From a virus, in the IMG/VR virus record IMGVR_UViG_3300050821_004405, positions 1 through 47,999 of that record: a DNA stretch of 47,999 nucleotides. One strand, 5' to 3'. The notes beneath the pieces are model-generated. The model was not told the origin of the DNA. It searched no databases and saw nothing but the letters and a program-made list of their open reading frames with translations. A program made the position numbers and the translations under genes. The first letter of the stretch is position 1. Each line of letters opens with the position of its first letter. This document shows positions 38,448 through 46,630 of the stretch, piece after piece.

Positions 38448-38909
38448 TTAACTGCATGTTCCACAAATGCCGCTGGTGATTGTCCCACTGCATTTTCCCG
38501 GTTGACCTGTGCTCTTATAACAGAATACTTGTCCACTCGAGGCGTTGTTTGCAACTGCCGTCCAGTTCATACCTCCTGAGACAATATCAAGGTAAGTCCA
38601 ATTGACCCCAGAGGTTGTTTTCTGAACTCTTTGAATATCCGTCCAATTCATTGATTGATTTGGAATCTGAGAGGTAATATCTGTCCAATTGATATTTTTG
38701 CTCATTAACTCTTTAAAGTTATACCAATTGATAGTTTCATTCTGATTTGTTAAAACAATAATAACGGGCACGATATCGGCACTCGCCAATGTCGCCGTCG
38801 CTGGATAATTGCCTAATTGGCCAGCATTGGATTTAATAGGGAAAATCAAAGAGCCCGCAACCACTAGCAAGACCAAGATTACTGAAAGCCATTCTTCTAT
38901 TCTACGCAT
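38448..38909 (-). CDS. exported NWTDI-repeat protein with Cys-rich tail, 153 aa
   Basis: The start at 38909 has TGAGGAG upstream. An N-terminal membrane or signal segment (WLSVILVLLVVAGSLIFPI) precedes about five repeats of N-W-T/Y-x-I/F (INWTDI, MNWTDI, VNWTYL, MNWTAV, INWYNF). The end (STGQPGKCSG...GICGTCS) matches the Cys-rich tail of the long fibre. The shared tail suggests both are exposed on the same structure or use the same attachment or crosslinking mechanism. No family is recognised. Confidence 0.6.
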   Translation of the reverse strand: MRRIEEWLSVILVLLVVAGSLIFPIKSNAGQLGNYPATATLASADIVPVIIVLTNQNETINWYNFKELMSKNINWTDITSQIPNQSMNWTDIQRVQKTTSGVNWTYLDIVSGGMNWTAVANNASSGQVFCYKSTGQPGKCSGTITSGICGTCS

Positions 38910-38919
38910 ATTAATCTCC

Positions 38920-39597
38920 TCATTGTTGAGAGTATAAAGGATACCCTTGTTGGTCGTACAAAATATTCCCCTGTTGATCATATAAGAAATCGGTGAACAA
39001 ATTCAGCGTCAATCCAACCCCCATAGGACGCGGAATGATATTCAAATATTGAGCAATGATAAAAATGGTCTGGTAAGGATTGACCACATTTATCGTCACT
39101 GTCATGTTCTTATTATCAATATAAGAAACATAATTCCCAAACAATTCCCACAATCCAGCAACGATATCTTTAGTGCTGGAATAACAATTGTTAAAAAGAA
39201 TTTTTAACTGAATCACCTGTTGCATCTGTGCATCGGTCATTGTATAAGTCGCTGAATCAAAATAGCTCCTAAATAAAGATGTTGGATATGGAGATTCGGT
39301 ATAGCTACCAAACCCGATGGCTGCAGGTTCACCAACGTAATCGGTGTAATTGAAAAATGTATTCTGCAGATCAAGCCCGAATATATTACGAGGCACCCCG
39401 ACGATCTCGCCGATAATAGTCAGCTGATCTCCTACAGCCGAATTTAAATCAAAGCAGGTCTGGAGTTCCTGAGGAAGCCCATCACAAAGACTCTGGTTCA
39501 CCAACAATTGAGCGGTGGCGATCATGTTCGGCTGATCTTGATATTGAACAATTAGGAGATCACTGTAATATTCTAAGAGGTTTGGGTCTACAGCCAT
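38920..39597 (-). CDS. baseplate protein (DUF2612)
   Basis: The 225-residue protein matches DUF2612: LLEYYSDLLIVQYQDQPNM near the start, ELQTCFDLNSAVGDQLTIIGEIVGVPR (consensus 'G.qLD.iG...g..R'), LKILFNNCYSSTKDI and LNIIPRPMGVGL at the end. It usually follows baseplate J and carries the fibres. The C-terminus repeats YDQQG three times (LYDQQGNILYDQQGYPLY), a low-complexity ending. Confidence 0.85.
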   Translation of the reverse strand: MAVDPNLLEYYSDLLIVQYQDQPNMIATAQLLVNQSLCDGLPQELQTCFDLNSAVGDQLTIIGEIVGVPRNIFGLDLQNTFFNYTDYVGEPAAIGFGSYTESPYPTSLFRSYFDSATYTMTDAQMQQVIQLKILFNNCYSSTKDIVAGLWELFGNYVSYIDNKNMTVTINVVNPYQTIFIIAQYLNIIPRPMGVGLTLNLFTDFLYDQQGNILYDQQGYPLYSQQ

Positions 39598-39598
39598 T

Positions 39599-40798
39599 TT
39601 ATACCACGCTCACAGTTGTTGTTCCCGTCGATAATGTCAGTATATTAAACCGATTCGTTGGAAGAACTGAATCGATATAACTGCCTGCCGTTAGGCTTAC
39701 ACCTGCAAATTGCACTAGAATATCCGTACTGTATTGATGAATCAGGGACGTGATAGAGGTGATATCAGCAACCTCATAGATTCCCAAAATATAATTCTCT
39801 ACCAAATAAGCGATCAATGCACTAGCGTCTACAGATCCACCCGACAGAGATGAAACGGTAAGGCTAAGATAGAGATTGACATCCACAGATGGTGAGAAGC
39901 TGACATTAAAGTTTGTGCCATCGGCCTGGGGAACCGCCACTGTGGTGGAACCATACATACCACATCCAGCATTGCGGTAGGTATATATCATGTCCGCGAT
40001 AGCGGTGCTCGTGCCACCTTCTACGATGACCCATATAGAATGTCCGGGAGTTCCTGTGCCATCGGTAGTGCTTGTGTCATTCTCATAGATAACGGCCTGA
40101 GTGACACCTGTAATGCTTAAAAGACCAGCATAGAGGGATTGATTAAACCCTTGAGATGGCATCGCGGTAGAAGCGGCTCGGCGGATTCTTAATTGAGCAT
40201 CGGTCTCTTGATTTTGGCCGACTTGATAGGGCACGGAAGCATTATTGACACTATTCACGCCCGCAATGATGGTGACTGGGATTGTCAGAGTGTTTGGTAA
40301 AACCTGAACAAAACCTATGGTGGCGGCTTGGAAATTTAATATATTATTACCGGGAGTCAATGAAGCCGAAGCAATTAAAAAGTATAAATTTCCATTGCTA
40401 TCAGAGATCGTATATGGAGTAGAAGTGTCTAATCCTGATAAATTGACAGATCCAGTGACATTAATCGTCACGGCCACTAAAGTATAAGTGCCGCCTTGGC
40501 GGAGTAAGCTGCTACTATTCAATTGACAAAGAGCATCTAATGCCACACCAATGGCTTGTGTTGGATCAAAAGAATCATAAATTTGAACACAGAGTTGCTC
40601 GATATCCTCATTGGAGAGAGCGAAGATATTAATCCACTGACCATCAGGGGTATTGCTATCGACGTTGATATCAGGACCATAAATAGATACGAGACCAGGA
40701 ACACTGGATGTACCATTAATAATATTGGTAATGATCTGCTGAAGGGTCAGAATATTTATGCCCGTGCCGTCGATATAAGGAATTTGGGATGTTGCCAT
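39599..40798 (-). CDS. baseplate J-like protein
   Basis: This 399-residue wedge protein belongs to the Mu gp47/P2 gpJ (T4 gp6) family. It has an N-terminal LQQIITNIINGTSSV and SIYGPDINVDSNTPDGQWINIFA (typical of the family), a central beta insertion, and IRRAASTAMPSQGFNQSLYAGLLSITGVTQAVIYEN (the conserved R.......tAm...s.....l..i.gV....v.eN segment). It builds the baseplate wedge ring with the gp25-like protein. Confidence 0.92.
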   Translation of the reverse strand: MATSQIPYIDGTGINILTLQQIITNIINGTSSVPGLVSIYGPDINVDSNTPDGQWINIFALSNEDIEQLCVQIYDSFDPTQAIGVALDALCQLNSSSLLRQGGTYTLVAVTINVTGSVNLSGLDTSTPYTISDSNGNLYFLIASASLTPGNNILNFQAATIGFVQVLPNTLTIPVTIIAGVNSVNNASVPYQVGQNQETDAQLRIRRAASTAMPSQGFNQSLYAGLLSITGVTQAVIYENDTSTTDGTGTPGHSIWVIVEGGTSTAIADMIYTYRNAGCGMYGSTTVAVPQADGTNFNVSFSPSVDVNLYLSLTVSSLSGGSVDASALIAYLVENYILGIYEVADITSITSLIHQYSTDILVQFAGVSLTAGSYIDSVLPTNRFNILTLSTGTTTVSVV

Positions 40799-40808
40799 TT
40801 AATACCCC

Positions 40809-41183
40809 CTAAGATACTGGTACATATTCAAGATTGAGTTTGAAATTGCTTGTATAGATTGTATTGACACTGGCATTAATAATTATCTTTCTTCCTGAAA
40901 CACTGACATCAATACTATTAATGCTGACCACGCCAAATGACAATAGAATGTTCGCACGAACACTCAATAATACCTCTTGAGAATTGGTGGGAACGCTAAA
41001 GAATCTAAGCCAATCAATTCCTTTTTGAATATCAAAGTAGCAATCTCTTAAAAAGCAATATAGATTGGTCTTAATATTTAATGCCACCGCATTTTGGTTG
41101 TTCAGAAAGTTCTGGACTCCCTGCCCAAAAGTAGCGTCTCCTGAAGATGATAGTGCGCGTATGATCATATTTTTATAATCCAA
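40809..41183 (-). CDS. gp25-like baseplate wedge protein
   Basis: The 124-residue protein has a gp25/GpW-like outline: a start followed by GVQNFLNNQNAVALNIKTNL, CYFDIQKGIDWLRFFS (family W....G.pw), then SVRANILLSFGVVSINSIDV and a final beta hairpin. Position directly before baseplate J in the transcription order supports this. It overlaps the spike gene by 19 bases. Confidence 0.75.
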   Translation of the reverse strand: MDYKNMIIRALSSSGDATFGQGVQNFLNNQNAVALNIKTNLYCFLRDCYFDIQKGIDWLRFFSVPTNSQEVLLSVRANILLSFGVVSINSIDVSVSGRKIIINASVNTIYTSNFKLNLEYVPVS

Positions 41184-42115
41184 TTGACACCCAAAGAGGG
41201 CTGAACGTTGTTGTGGGGTTCGTCCCCTCCAGTGTTTTGCGTGACCTGATCATCTCCGCCATTTCTGAAAAAAACATCCTCACTTGATGCCCCAGGATTA
41301 CTTAAAGTAGCAAACGCGTGATTGTGAGATGGCATTTCTGGTATCGTTAATGTATGGTTCACCTCTCCAAATTCTTGCCCAAGTGTAAGCCCAAGTGTTC
41401 CCCCAATACCTACAGGTACTTGTCCAGCCATATTAGGAACATTAAAACTTCCTCCACTCCCTCCAAAGGTATATCCAATAGCTGCAAAAAGATTGGGATA
41501 AGTAGTTGTACTATATGACGTACCATCACACCACAGGTATCCAGAAGGAAGGGTGCTCCCAAAATAAACCTTACCTGTACCAGATATTTCTAATCTTTCT
41601 CCAGTTGAATCCGTCAAAGAGCATACCGATGTATTATAATTTTGAATCGCGTTCAATATATTACGGATGCCACCAAAATAAATGCCATCTGATAAGTCAT
41701 GCGTCCTGGGGTTTTGAGGATACGTGATTTGTCCAGTCTGCATCCATGTCGATATCTCTCTATCATTAAATAACACCACTCCGGTATCGCCAGCCTTTAT
41801 TGGGAAGGTTAGATATGACCCGCCTCCCTGCAAAATAAACACTGGACATTGAATCAGGACCGGGTAAGGCAAATACACGTTAGAAGTCTGGCCATCCGCG
41901 GCCGCCTCTGGCAGATTAGGATTGGCATTTTTAAATACACGGATATAATTAATCGTCAAATTGACGGTTTGATTAATCGCATTAAAACTATTCACCGTCG
42001 CCAACGAAACACAATTGAAGTTCGCTGAGAAGGTCTGGAACATCAACCGTATCCACGCATTTAAATCTGGCGTGACCGGGACAAAATTTTGGCTATCTTG
42101 AACTGGCGTTGTCAT
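41165..42115 (-). CDS. baseplate spike (Gp138-like) fused to a tail-collar domain
   Basis: This is a 316-residue protein. Residues 1-150 match the Gp138 N-terminal spike: FNCVSLATVNSFNAINQTVN, KAGDTGVVLFNDREISTW and the RTHDLSDGIYFGGI end. Residues about 185-316 are a phage tail-collar domain: SGYLWCDGTSYSTTTYPNLF, FNVPNMAGQVPVG, TIPEMPSHNHAF and EPHNNVQPSLGVNWIIKI. The first part forms the membrane-puncturing spike; the second is normally found in fibres. The fusion puts a fibre-type module at the tail tip. It overlaps the hub gene by 4 bases. Confidence 0.85.
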   Translation of the reverse strand: MTTPVQDSQNFVPVTPDLNAWIRLMFQTFSANFNCVSLATVNSFNAINQTVNLTINYIRVFKNANPNLPEAAADGQTSNVYLPYPVLIQCPVFILQGGGSYLTFPIKAGDTGVVLFNDREISTWMQTGQITYPQNPRTHDLSDGIYFGGIRNILNAIQNYNTSVCSLTDSTGERLEISGTGKVYFGSTLPSGYLWCDGTSYSTTTYPNLFAAIGYTFGGSGGSFNVPNMAGQVPVGIGGTLGLTLGQEFGEVNHTLTIPEMPSHNHAFATLSNPGASSEDVFFRNGGDDQVTQNTGGDEPHNNVQPSLGVNWIIKI

Positions 42116-43053
42116 GATGCGTTCGAATTCACAGTGTTTATTTTTTCAAAAGGTAAAAGACAACTTACTATGGTCTTACATTCTCCACCCACCGCCCCAG
42201 ATATGATGCCACGGTGTTCGATGCCAACCACCTTGAAGATGCCGTTGTTGGTATTGGCATATTGAGCCAAAGAGGTGCTTTGAATCTGCACCTGCTGTCC
42301 TACCTGCAATCGGGGTTCGAAAAGAATTTCCACTATGATCAGCCGATCCTGCTTCCTTGGTGTTCCGAGTAAACCCGTGGAAGAATTTATTACCGTAAGA
42401 TCACCGGGAAACACATCATTCTCAAAAAGGCAGTAGACATTCCCGTTGTCGATATAACATTGATTATTAGTGATCTTTTGCAGCGCATCCCAAGTATTCC
42501 CTACGATTGCGACATTTTGATTGTAGGTCACATTAAATTGGGGACTCACGGCTCCGATGCCTAAATTTGCTCCTTTATTGTTCGGATCAGTCGGTACCGT
42601 GACTTGAAGATCACCGATTAAATCGTTGATGATCTTTGTCTGGGTGACGGTGCCCGCTGGATAATTTCTATTGGATTTGGCATTGGTCATAACCCATGCA
42701 TAGTCATATCCATCGATCTCTGTGATGAAATTAACACTCTTTTCCAGACGATAGGATTGCGCCATCATTACATTGCCTTGGAATATAATAGGCAGCGTCG
42801 TGGTCAATCCCGCACCATATCCAGCTTTTAATGTCAAAGAACGAAACGACAGATTCGGTGAAAACTGATCTTTATAAATTACATTCCGGGTGGTTTGTCC
42901 CAGATTGTAAACCTTGAAATTCCCGGTATTGGCTGATGCCAACACATTGCGCTTGACCATAAACTCGAGCGTTAAAGGATAAGAAAACGTGTGTAATTGA
43001 CCATCGTTTCCAATAACATCGAGCTCATAATTCCTTTGAAATTTAGTAAGCAT
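42112..43053 (-). CDS. baseplate hub protein (gp27-like)
   Basis: The 313-residue protein has the phage hub layout: LTLEFMVKRNVLASANTGNF (first barrel), FQGNVMMAQSYRLEKSVN, TQTKIINDLI (family 'v...i..l...'), NQCYIDNGNVYCLFEN, TGLLGTPRKQDRLIIVEILF and a final barrel ending in GIISGAVGGECKTIVSC. It connects the tail tube to the spike. It lies between the plug protein and the spike. Confidence 0.82.
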   Translation of the reverse strand: MLTKFQRNYELDVIGNDGQLHTFSYPLTLEFMVKRNVLASANTGNFKVYNLGQTTRNVIYKDQFSPNLSFRSLTLKAGYGAGLTTTLPIIFQGNVMMAQSYRLEKSVNFITEIDGYDYAWVMTNAKSNRNYPAGTVTQTKIINDLIGDLQVTVPTDPNNKGANLGIGAVSPQFNVTYNQNVAIVGNTWDALQKITNNQCYIDNGNVYCLFENDVFPGDLTVINSSTGLLGTPRKQDRLIIVEILFEPRLQVGQQVQIQSTSLAQYANTNNGIFKVVGIEHRGIISGAVGGECKTIVSCLLPFEKINTVNSNAS

Positions 43054-43597
43054 TGATAATTGCTTCCGCCGTTATCTCCACATCATTGGCTTCTAAAATA
43101 TAGAAGCTGGTTCGCCCCGTGATAAAATCATCGATAAATATCGGCTCATAGGCATCTGTCGTAGTGACAGCAAATCCAAATTCAATGATATTGGAAAATT
43201 GGGATAGCATGTTAGGACCCGTAACCAATCGACGGTTATTGACCACAAATTGACCGTTGTTGTAATTGAAGCTGTAAAACCATCCCTGTTGCCCAGCATA
43301 ATAATTAAGCGTCATGTTGATACTGGTACCATCGCTTAAGACGATGATGATATTTTGTGAAGGATCGGCAGTGAAATTAATGATCTGATTCGGATTAGAT
43401 TCTTCTGTCGAAGTCAGACCAAATGCCGTCAATACCGGATTCCCTGTCGTCGGTTCACCCGTGGTCTGCCCCAACAAAACCACCGGACTCAACATTTGTG
43501 ACACACGTCCCTTGGCATTGCTTTGGAGACTTGTAATGGCGGTATCCAAAAGGCCTGGCTGTGGACTGGTATAATTATTGGGTATGACGTTTCCCAT
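43043..43597 (-). CDS. baseplate plug protein (cyanophage Pam3 gp18-like)
   Basis: The 184-residue protein contains NIIIVLSDGTSINMTLNYYAGQQGWFYSFNYNNGQFVVNNRRLVTG..ML, the conserved pattern of the Pam3 baseplate plug family (LdG..y.l.l.yn...g.WylDi.d..g..i..g..l..g..Ll). It seals the baseplate-tube interface. It overlaps the hub gene by 11 bases. Confidence 0.78.
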   Translation of the reverse strand: MGNVIPNNYTSPQPGLLDTAITSLQSNAKGRVSQMLSPVVLLGQTTGEPTTGNPVLTAFGLTSTEESNPNQIINFTADPSQNIIIVLSDGTSINMTLNYYAGQQGWFYSFNYNNGQFVVNNRRLVTGPNMLSQFSNIIEFGFAVTTTDAYEPIFIDDFITGRTSFYILEANDVEITAEAIINAY

Positions 43598-43603
43598 ATT
43601 CCC

Positions 43604-44374
43604 TTAGGTCAGCGTGATATTGGAGGGAAGGTTATAAGGTGCCGTATTTGATGGCGACTTTACTCCGCTCCCCGCTGCATTGGTAATCGTTAATGGTGTT
43701 GATGTCAAGGTCGTTGCCAACCGGATTTGTTTAAAACTTACCGTGAATTCGGTAATGATCTGAGTATTTTCATTTTGGACCGGCGTCACACGTTCGATGG
43801 CCATCATGTAAAGAACTTGATAGGGAGTCTCAACCGTACATAACACACGATTTTGCCAAAGATTTAAAAAAGTGGTATAGGCATTTTGTTGACGATTGGC
43901 GGTGGTGCTGATCCCAGATATCAACGCATTAAGGCTTTGTGCCTGACCAATGACATTGACGGCCTGATCTCCGACGGCTGCCAATTGATCATAAACTTGG
44001 CTGGCCTGCGAACTAAATACGGGCTGAAGCGATGGAATAGCATCAAGTGTCTGCACGGAGGTTAAGATGGACAGGATGGCATTAGGAAACACATTAAAGA
44101 GTTCGCCGATATATCCCTTACAGACGTAGCGAATAGGCTTCTGTGCGATATGATCTTGGATTGAGGAATTATCTTCGGTGTAGTGATCCGTGATTTCACT
44201 CTCTAATGTGATCTCCTCCTCACCTAAAAAGTCGAATACGAAGCCATTGATGCCGCTTGTTGGTACGGTTCCGGTCGGCCGCACAATAGCACCGTTTGCC
44301 ACATTGGCAATGATATTGCCTGTCTGTGCGACGATGGAGAGTTGATTACTGTTAAGGTCTACGCTTTGTGGCAT
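43604..44374 (-). CDS. Dit-like / tube-baseplate initiator protein, 256 aa
   Basis: The N-terminal region contains EITLESEITDHYTEDNSSIQDHIAQKPIR, the Dit-like 'e.t...TdHpvE.G..i.DHi...P' motif, followed by ICKGYIGEL-like beta strands (YVCKGYIGEL). The C-terminal half has a second beta unit (TVSFKQIRLA). It lies between tape measure and plug, where tube-initiating baseplate proteins sit. Confidence 0.78.
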   Translation of the reverse strand: MPQSVDLNSNQLSIVAQTGNIIANVANGAIVRPTGTVPTSGINGFVFDFLGEEEITLESEITDHYTEDNSSIQDHIAQKPIRYVCKGYIGELFNVFPNAILSILTSVQTLDAIPSLQPVFSSQASQVYDQLAAVGDQAVNVIGQAQSLNALISGISTTANRQQNAYTTFLNLWQNRVLCTVETPYQVLYMMAIERVTPVQNENTQIITEFTVSFKQIRLATTLTSTPLTITNAAGSGVKSPSNTAPYNLPSNITLT

Positions 44375-44375
44375 C

Positions 44376-45533
44376 TTAGTAATTTGCTGAGTTTTGATAG
44401 AATGATTTAGCTATGGTCTTTTCCATGAAAGCAACAAACTTATGCTCCAAATCTTCGATATTGTGCGCAATGATGGTAATAGAATTCTGTTGGGTGACGT
44501 GTTTCCCCCCACCCGAAGCGGCCGCAAATATGCCGTTCGGTATTCCCAAGGCACTATTAACCGTGTTGGCGACATTGCCCGGTGCGATGGCATTAGCCGC
44601 CTTATTTGCTAAATTAAATCCTCCTTGAATAGCTTGGACAATTCCAATGCTCTTGAGCTTCTTTTCCAAATCAGGAATTAAATCGCTCAATTGCTTGAGA
44701 TGGGTAAATACCATATAGAACACATACCCTACCGCAAGCCAAGGGTTTATCAAGGCGGTGGCCAAGGCGACCAGTCCAAATAAATATTCGAACAGCGGCC
44801 TAATAATCGCCGCATTTCTATGCAAGGCTTCACCCCAGCTGTTGAGCATATTTCCTAGATTTTGTAAATCAGGAGCATATTGAGAGGCGATATCGACGAA
44901 AATTTGCTTGAGGTTAATCCCCACCATGGTCCATGCTGAATTATAATCACGGATGGCTTTAACCTGCTCTTCGCTAGGGAAAGGCATTTGATCAGCGCCT
45001 TGGAAACCATTCTTAAGCAGAAGGACTTGCTCGTTAAGGCCTAAGAGTCCAGCGACGTATGTCCTTAATTCAGGCTTTATTTTTTGCAGACCAACAGTGG
45101 CCTTCTGTAAGAAGCTGAATGGATCATTAAGATCAGATTGATTAATATCCGCACCAGCCTGTTGGAGCAAATATATGCCGCTTAGAAGGCTGGAATCACC
45201 GAACTTCATCGCTGCCATTTTCTTCTGCAGACCTGCCAAGGAAGATGAAACCACATCCCCGGCCACTCCAAACTTTTGAGCGTACTCGGACCATTGCTGC
45301 ATACGTTGAGCTGATAATCCGGTTTCGGCATTAAATTTGTACATCGGTTCGGTGATCTGGCTTGCGACATCCATAATGTCTTTGAGACCATCCACCAAAG
45401 CACCCACACCTACCGCGGCTAAGACGCTATTGAGATTAAGTTTGCCAATGGAGTTGACGACATCATTCAGCTTGACCTGATCGACATCGAACCCCAATCC
45501 AAACCATAATTGTCCTACTTTTACATCACTCAT
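44376..45533 (-). CDS. tape measure protein (short)
   Basis: The 385-residue protein starts with MSDVKVGQLWFGLGFDVDQVKL, a typical tape-measure opening. It has long helical segments, a hydrophobic region (FEYLFGLVALATALINPWLAVGYVFYMVF) and a C-terminal amphipathic end. It overlaps the chaperone frameshift product by 4 bases (ATGA). At roughly 1.5 angstrom per residue it predicts a tail of only about 55-60 nm. Confidence 0.85.
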   Translation of the reverse strand: MSDVKVGQLWFGLGFDVDQVKLNDVVNSIGKLNLNSVLAAVGVGALVDGLKDIMDVASQITEPMYKFNAETGLSAQRMQQWSEYAQKFGVAGDVVSSSLAGLQKKMAAMKFGDSSLLSGIYLLQQAGADINQSDLNDPFSFLQKATVGLQKIKPELRTYVAGLLGLNEQVLLLKNGFQGADQMPFPSEEQVKAIRDYNSAWTMVGINLKQIFVDIASQYAPDLQNLGNMLNSWGEALHRNAAIIRPLFEYLFGLVALATALINPWLAVGYVFYMVFTHLKQLSDLIPDLEKKLKSIGIVQAIQGGFNLANKAANAIAPGNVANTVNSALGIPNGIFAAASGGGKHVTQQNSITIIAHNIEDLEHKFVAFMEKTIAKSFYQNSANY

Positions 45534-46140
45534 TTGCGCTCTTCTCGGTTGAGCAGATAACTTGTTTCTTCATGTTCTTGTAAAAAAACCTCGTAATGAA
45601 GGGCATCAATTACGAGGTCAATTCGCGTCTTTAAAACCATATCCGGATGACAACTCCAAACCTTTGCAAGCCGCAAACTGATCACCGTCGAATTTTCAGC
45701 TTCAATTCTTATCTGGGGCTTTCGATAGCTCCCTTTAAGGCGGTTGACAACCTTGAACTTAGATTTGGAAAAAAAGGGAGAAGGTTTGCAACCAGCACCT
45801 CCTTGGCGACAATCGGCCAATCGCCCCTTTCTTTTTCACCTTCAAATGTTTTTGGAGTGACTTTTTGACCGTTGTATACTACGCGTCCCATGCACTCCCA
45901 GAGCACCGGCCTAATCAGGGTAGAAGCTGCCAGACGCATAATGGCATTTTTAAGAGTATTTAATGCCGCGTCTTTGTCGATATCCATGTTCAGGAAATCA
46001 GATAAGCCGCCTGATTTAAGACCTAAATTAATTCCCACCCCTTCTAATTCTTTGGTGACGGCGATTAAGAGCCTGTCACAAACTTCAAAATCTGACAAGG
46101 TGATGATTAACCTTGCGCCACTATCTAATGTTTTTTCCAT
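45530..46140 (-). CDS. tail assembly chaperone, frameshifted long form
   Basis: A -1 frameshift at the seven-T tract (45775-45769) joins the first 124 codons of the short form to the overlapping -1 frame, which ends at 45530 in LLNREERK. That gives about 203 residues. The downstream part starts in the phase ...FFSKSKFKVVNRLKG. Such G/GT-type pairs just before the tape measure gene are a hallmark of tail assembly chaperones. The downstream frame could in principle start by itself at 45820, but no ribosome site supports that. Confidence 0.75.
45709..46140 (-). CDS. tail assembly chaperone, short form
   Basis: The 143-residue product starts MEKTLDSGARLIITLSDFEVC and has a helical core (DAALNTLKNAIMRLAASTLI), matching tail-chaperone-like helical proteins between tube and tape measure genes. 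It ends in STALKGAIESPR. A minority of ribosomes should shift to the -1 frame near its end to make the long form. These proteins hold the tape measure during tail assembly and are not in the virion. Confidence 0.78.
   Translation of the reverse strand: MEKTLDSGARLIITLSDFEVCDRLLIAVTKELEGVGINLGLKSGGLSDFLNMDIDKDAALNTLKNAIMRLAASTLIRPVLWECMGRVVYNGQKVTPKTFEGEKERGDWPIVAKEVLVANLLPFFPNLSSRLSTALKGAIESPR
45769..45775 (-). promoter_or_regulatory. -1 ribosomal frameshift site (T TTT TTT)
   Basis: In the frame of the short chaperone the sequence reads CCT TTT TTT CCA, so the seven T's form a perfect X XXY YYZ slippery heptamer. The overlapping chaperone frame is in the -1 phase (start offset 320 bases). 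A GC-containing stretch downstream could add a stimulatory structure. Confidence 0.75.
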
Positions 46141-46162
46141 TCCTCGATTTTCCTTTCATGGA

Positions 46163-46618
46163 TTACATATTAACGGCACGTGGAGCATTGGTGAATTGAA
46201 GCATAAATACCGCGATGGCCTGATCAGTATTGCCGTCCGCATTTTCCAAAGCAGGTACCTGTTTCTTAAAGGTCCCGCCAGACAACACATAAGACGTGGG
46301 ATTAATATTCCCTGAGCCATCACCGATATTCTTAATAAATTCTCCGTTCATTAAGGTAAAGCCCGGAGGGTTATTGATAAAGGTACTCAACAACTGATTT
46401 AAAAATGAGTCATCGGAGCTTCCCAAAAGAACGCGCAATTCCACGGTGCATTGCAAACCGCTGTACTGGAAGGCATAAATGCTATTGCCATTCTTACCAG
46501 TCTTGATTACGGAGAGATCATTTGGGTAATCAAGCTTGCAAGTATCCCCGTCGGCAAAGTCATTTAACGTCCGACCATTGATGATGATTACGTCCTTACC
46601 AGTTAAAGAAACTTCCAT
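46163..46618 (-). CDS. tail tube protein (DUF3277-like)
   Basis: The 151-residue protein has the DUF3277 layout: VSLTGKDVIIINGRTLNDFADGD, KTGKNGNSIYAFQYSGLQCTVELRVLLGSSDD (family 'v..G.dG..a.......g.v.l.l...S.dn'), and ending DGNTDQAIAVFMLQFTN. It forms the inner tube of the contractile tail. It directly follows the sheath gene in transcription order, with GGAGATG-type spacing. Confidence 0.9.
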   Translation of the reverse strand: MEVSLTGKDVIIINGRTLNDFADGDTCKLDYPNDLSVIKTGKNGNSIYAFQYSGLQCTVELRVLLGSSDDSFLNQLLSTFINNPPGFTLMNGEFIKNIGDGSGNINPTSYVLSGGTFKKQVPALENADGNTDQAIAVFMLQFTNAPRAVNM

Positions 46619-46630
46619 GGGATCATCTCC

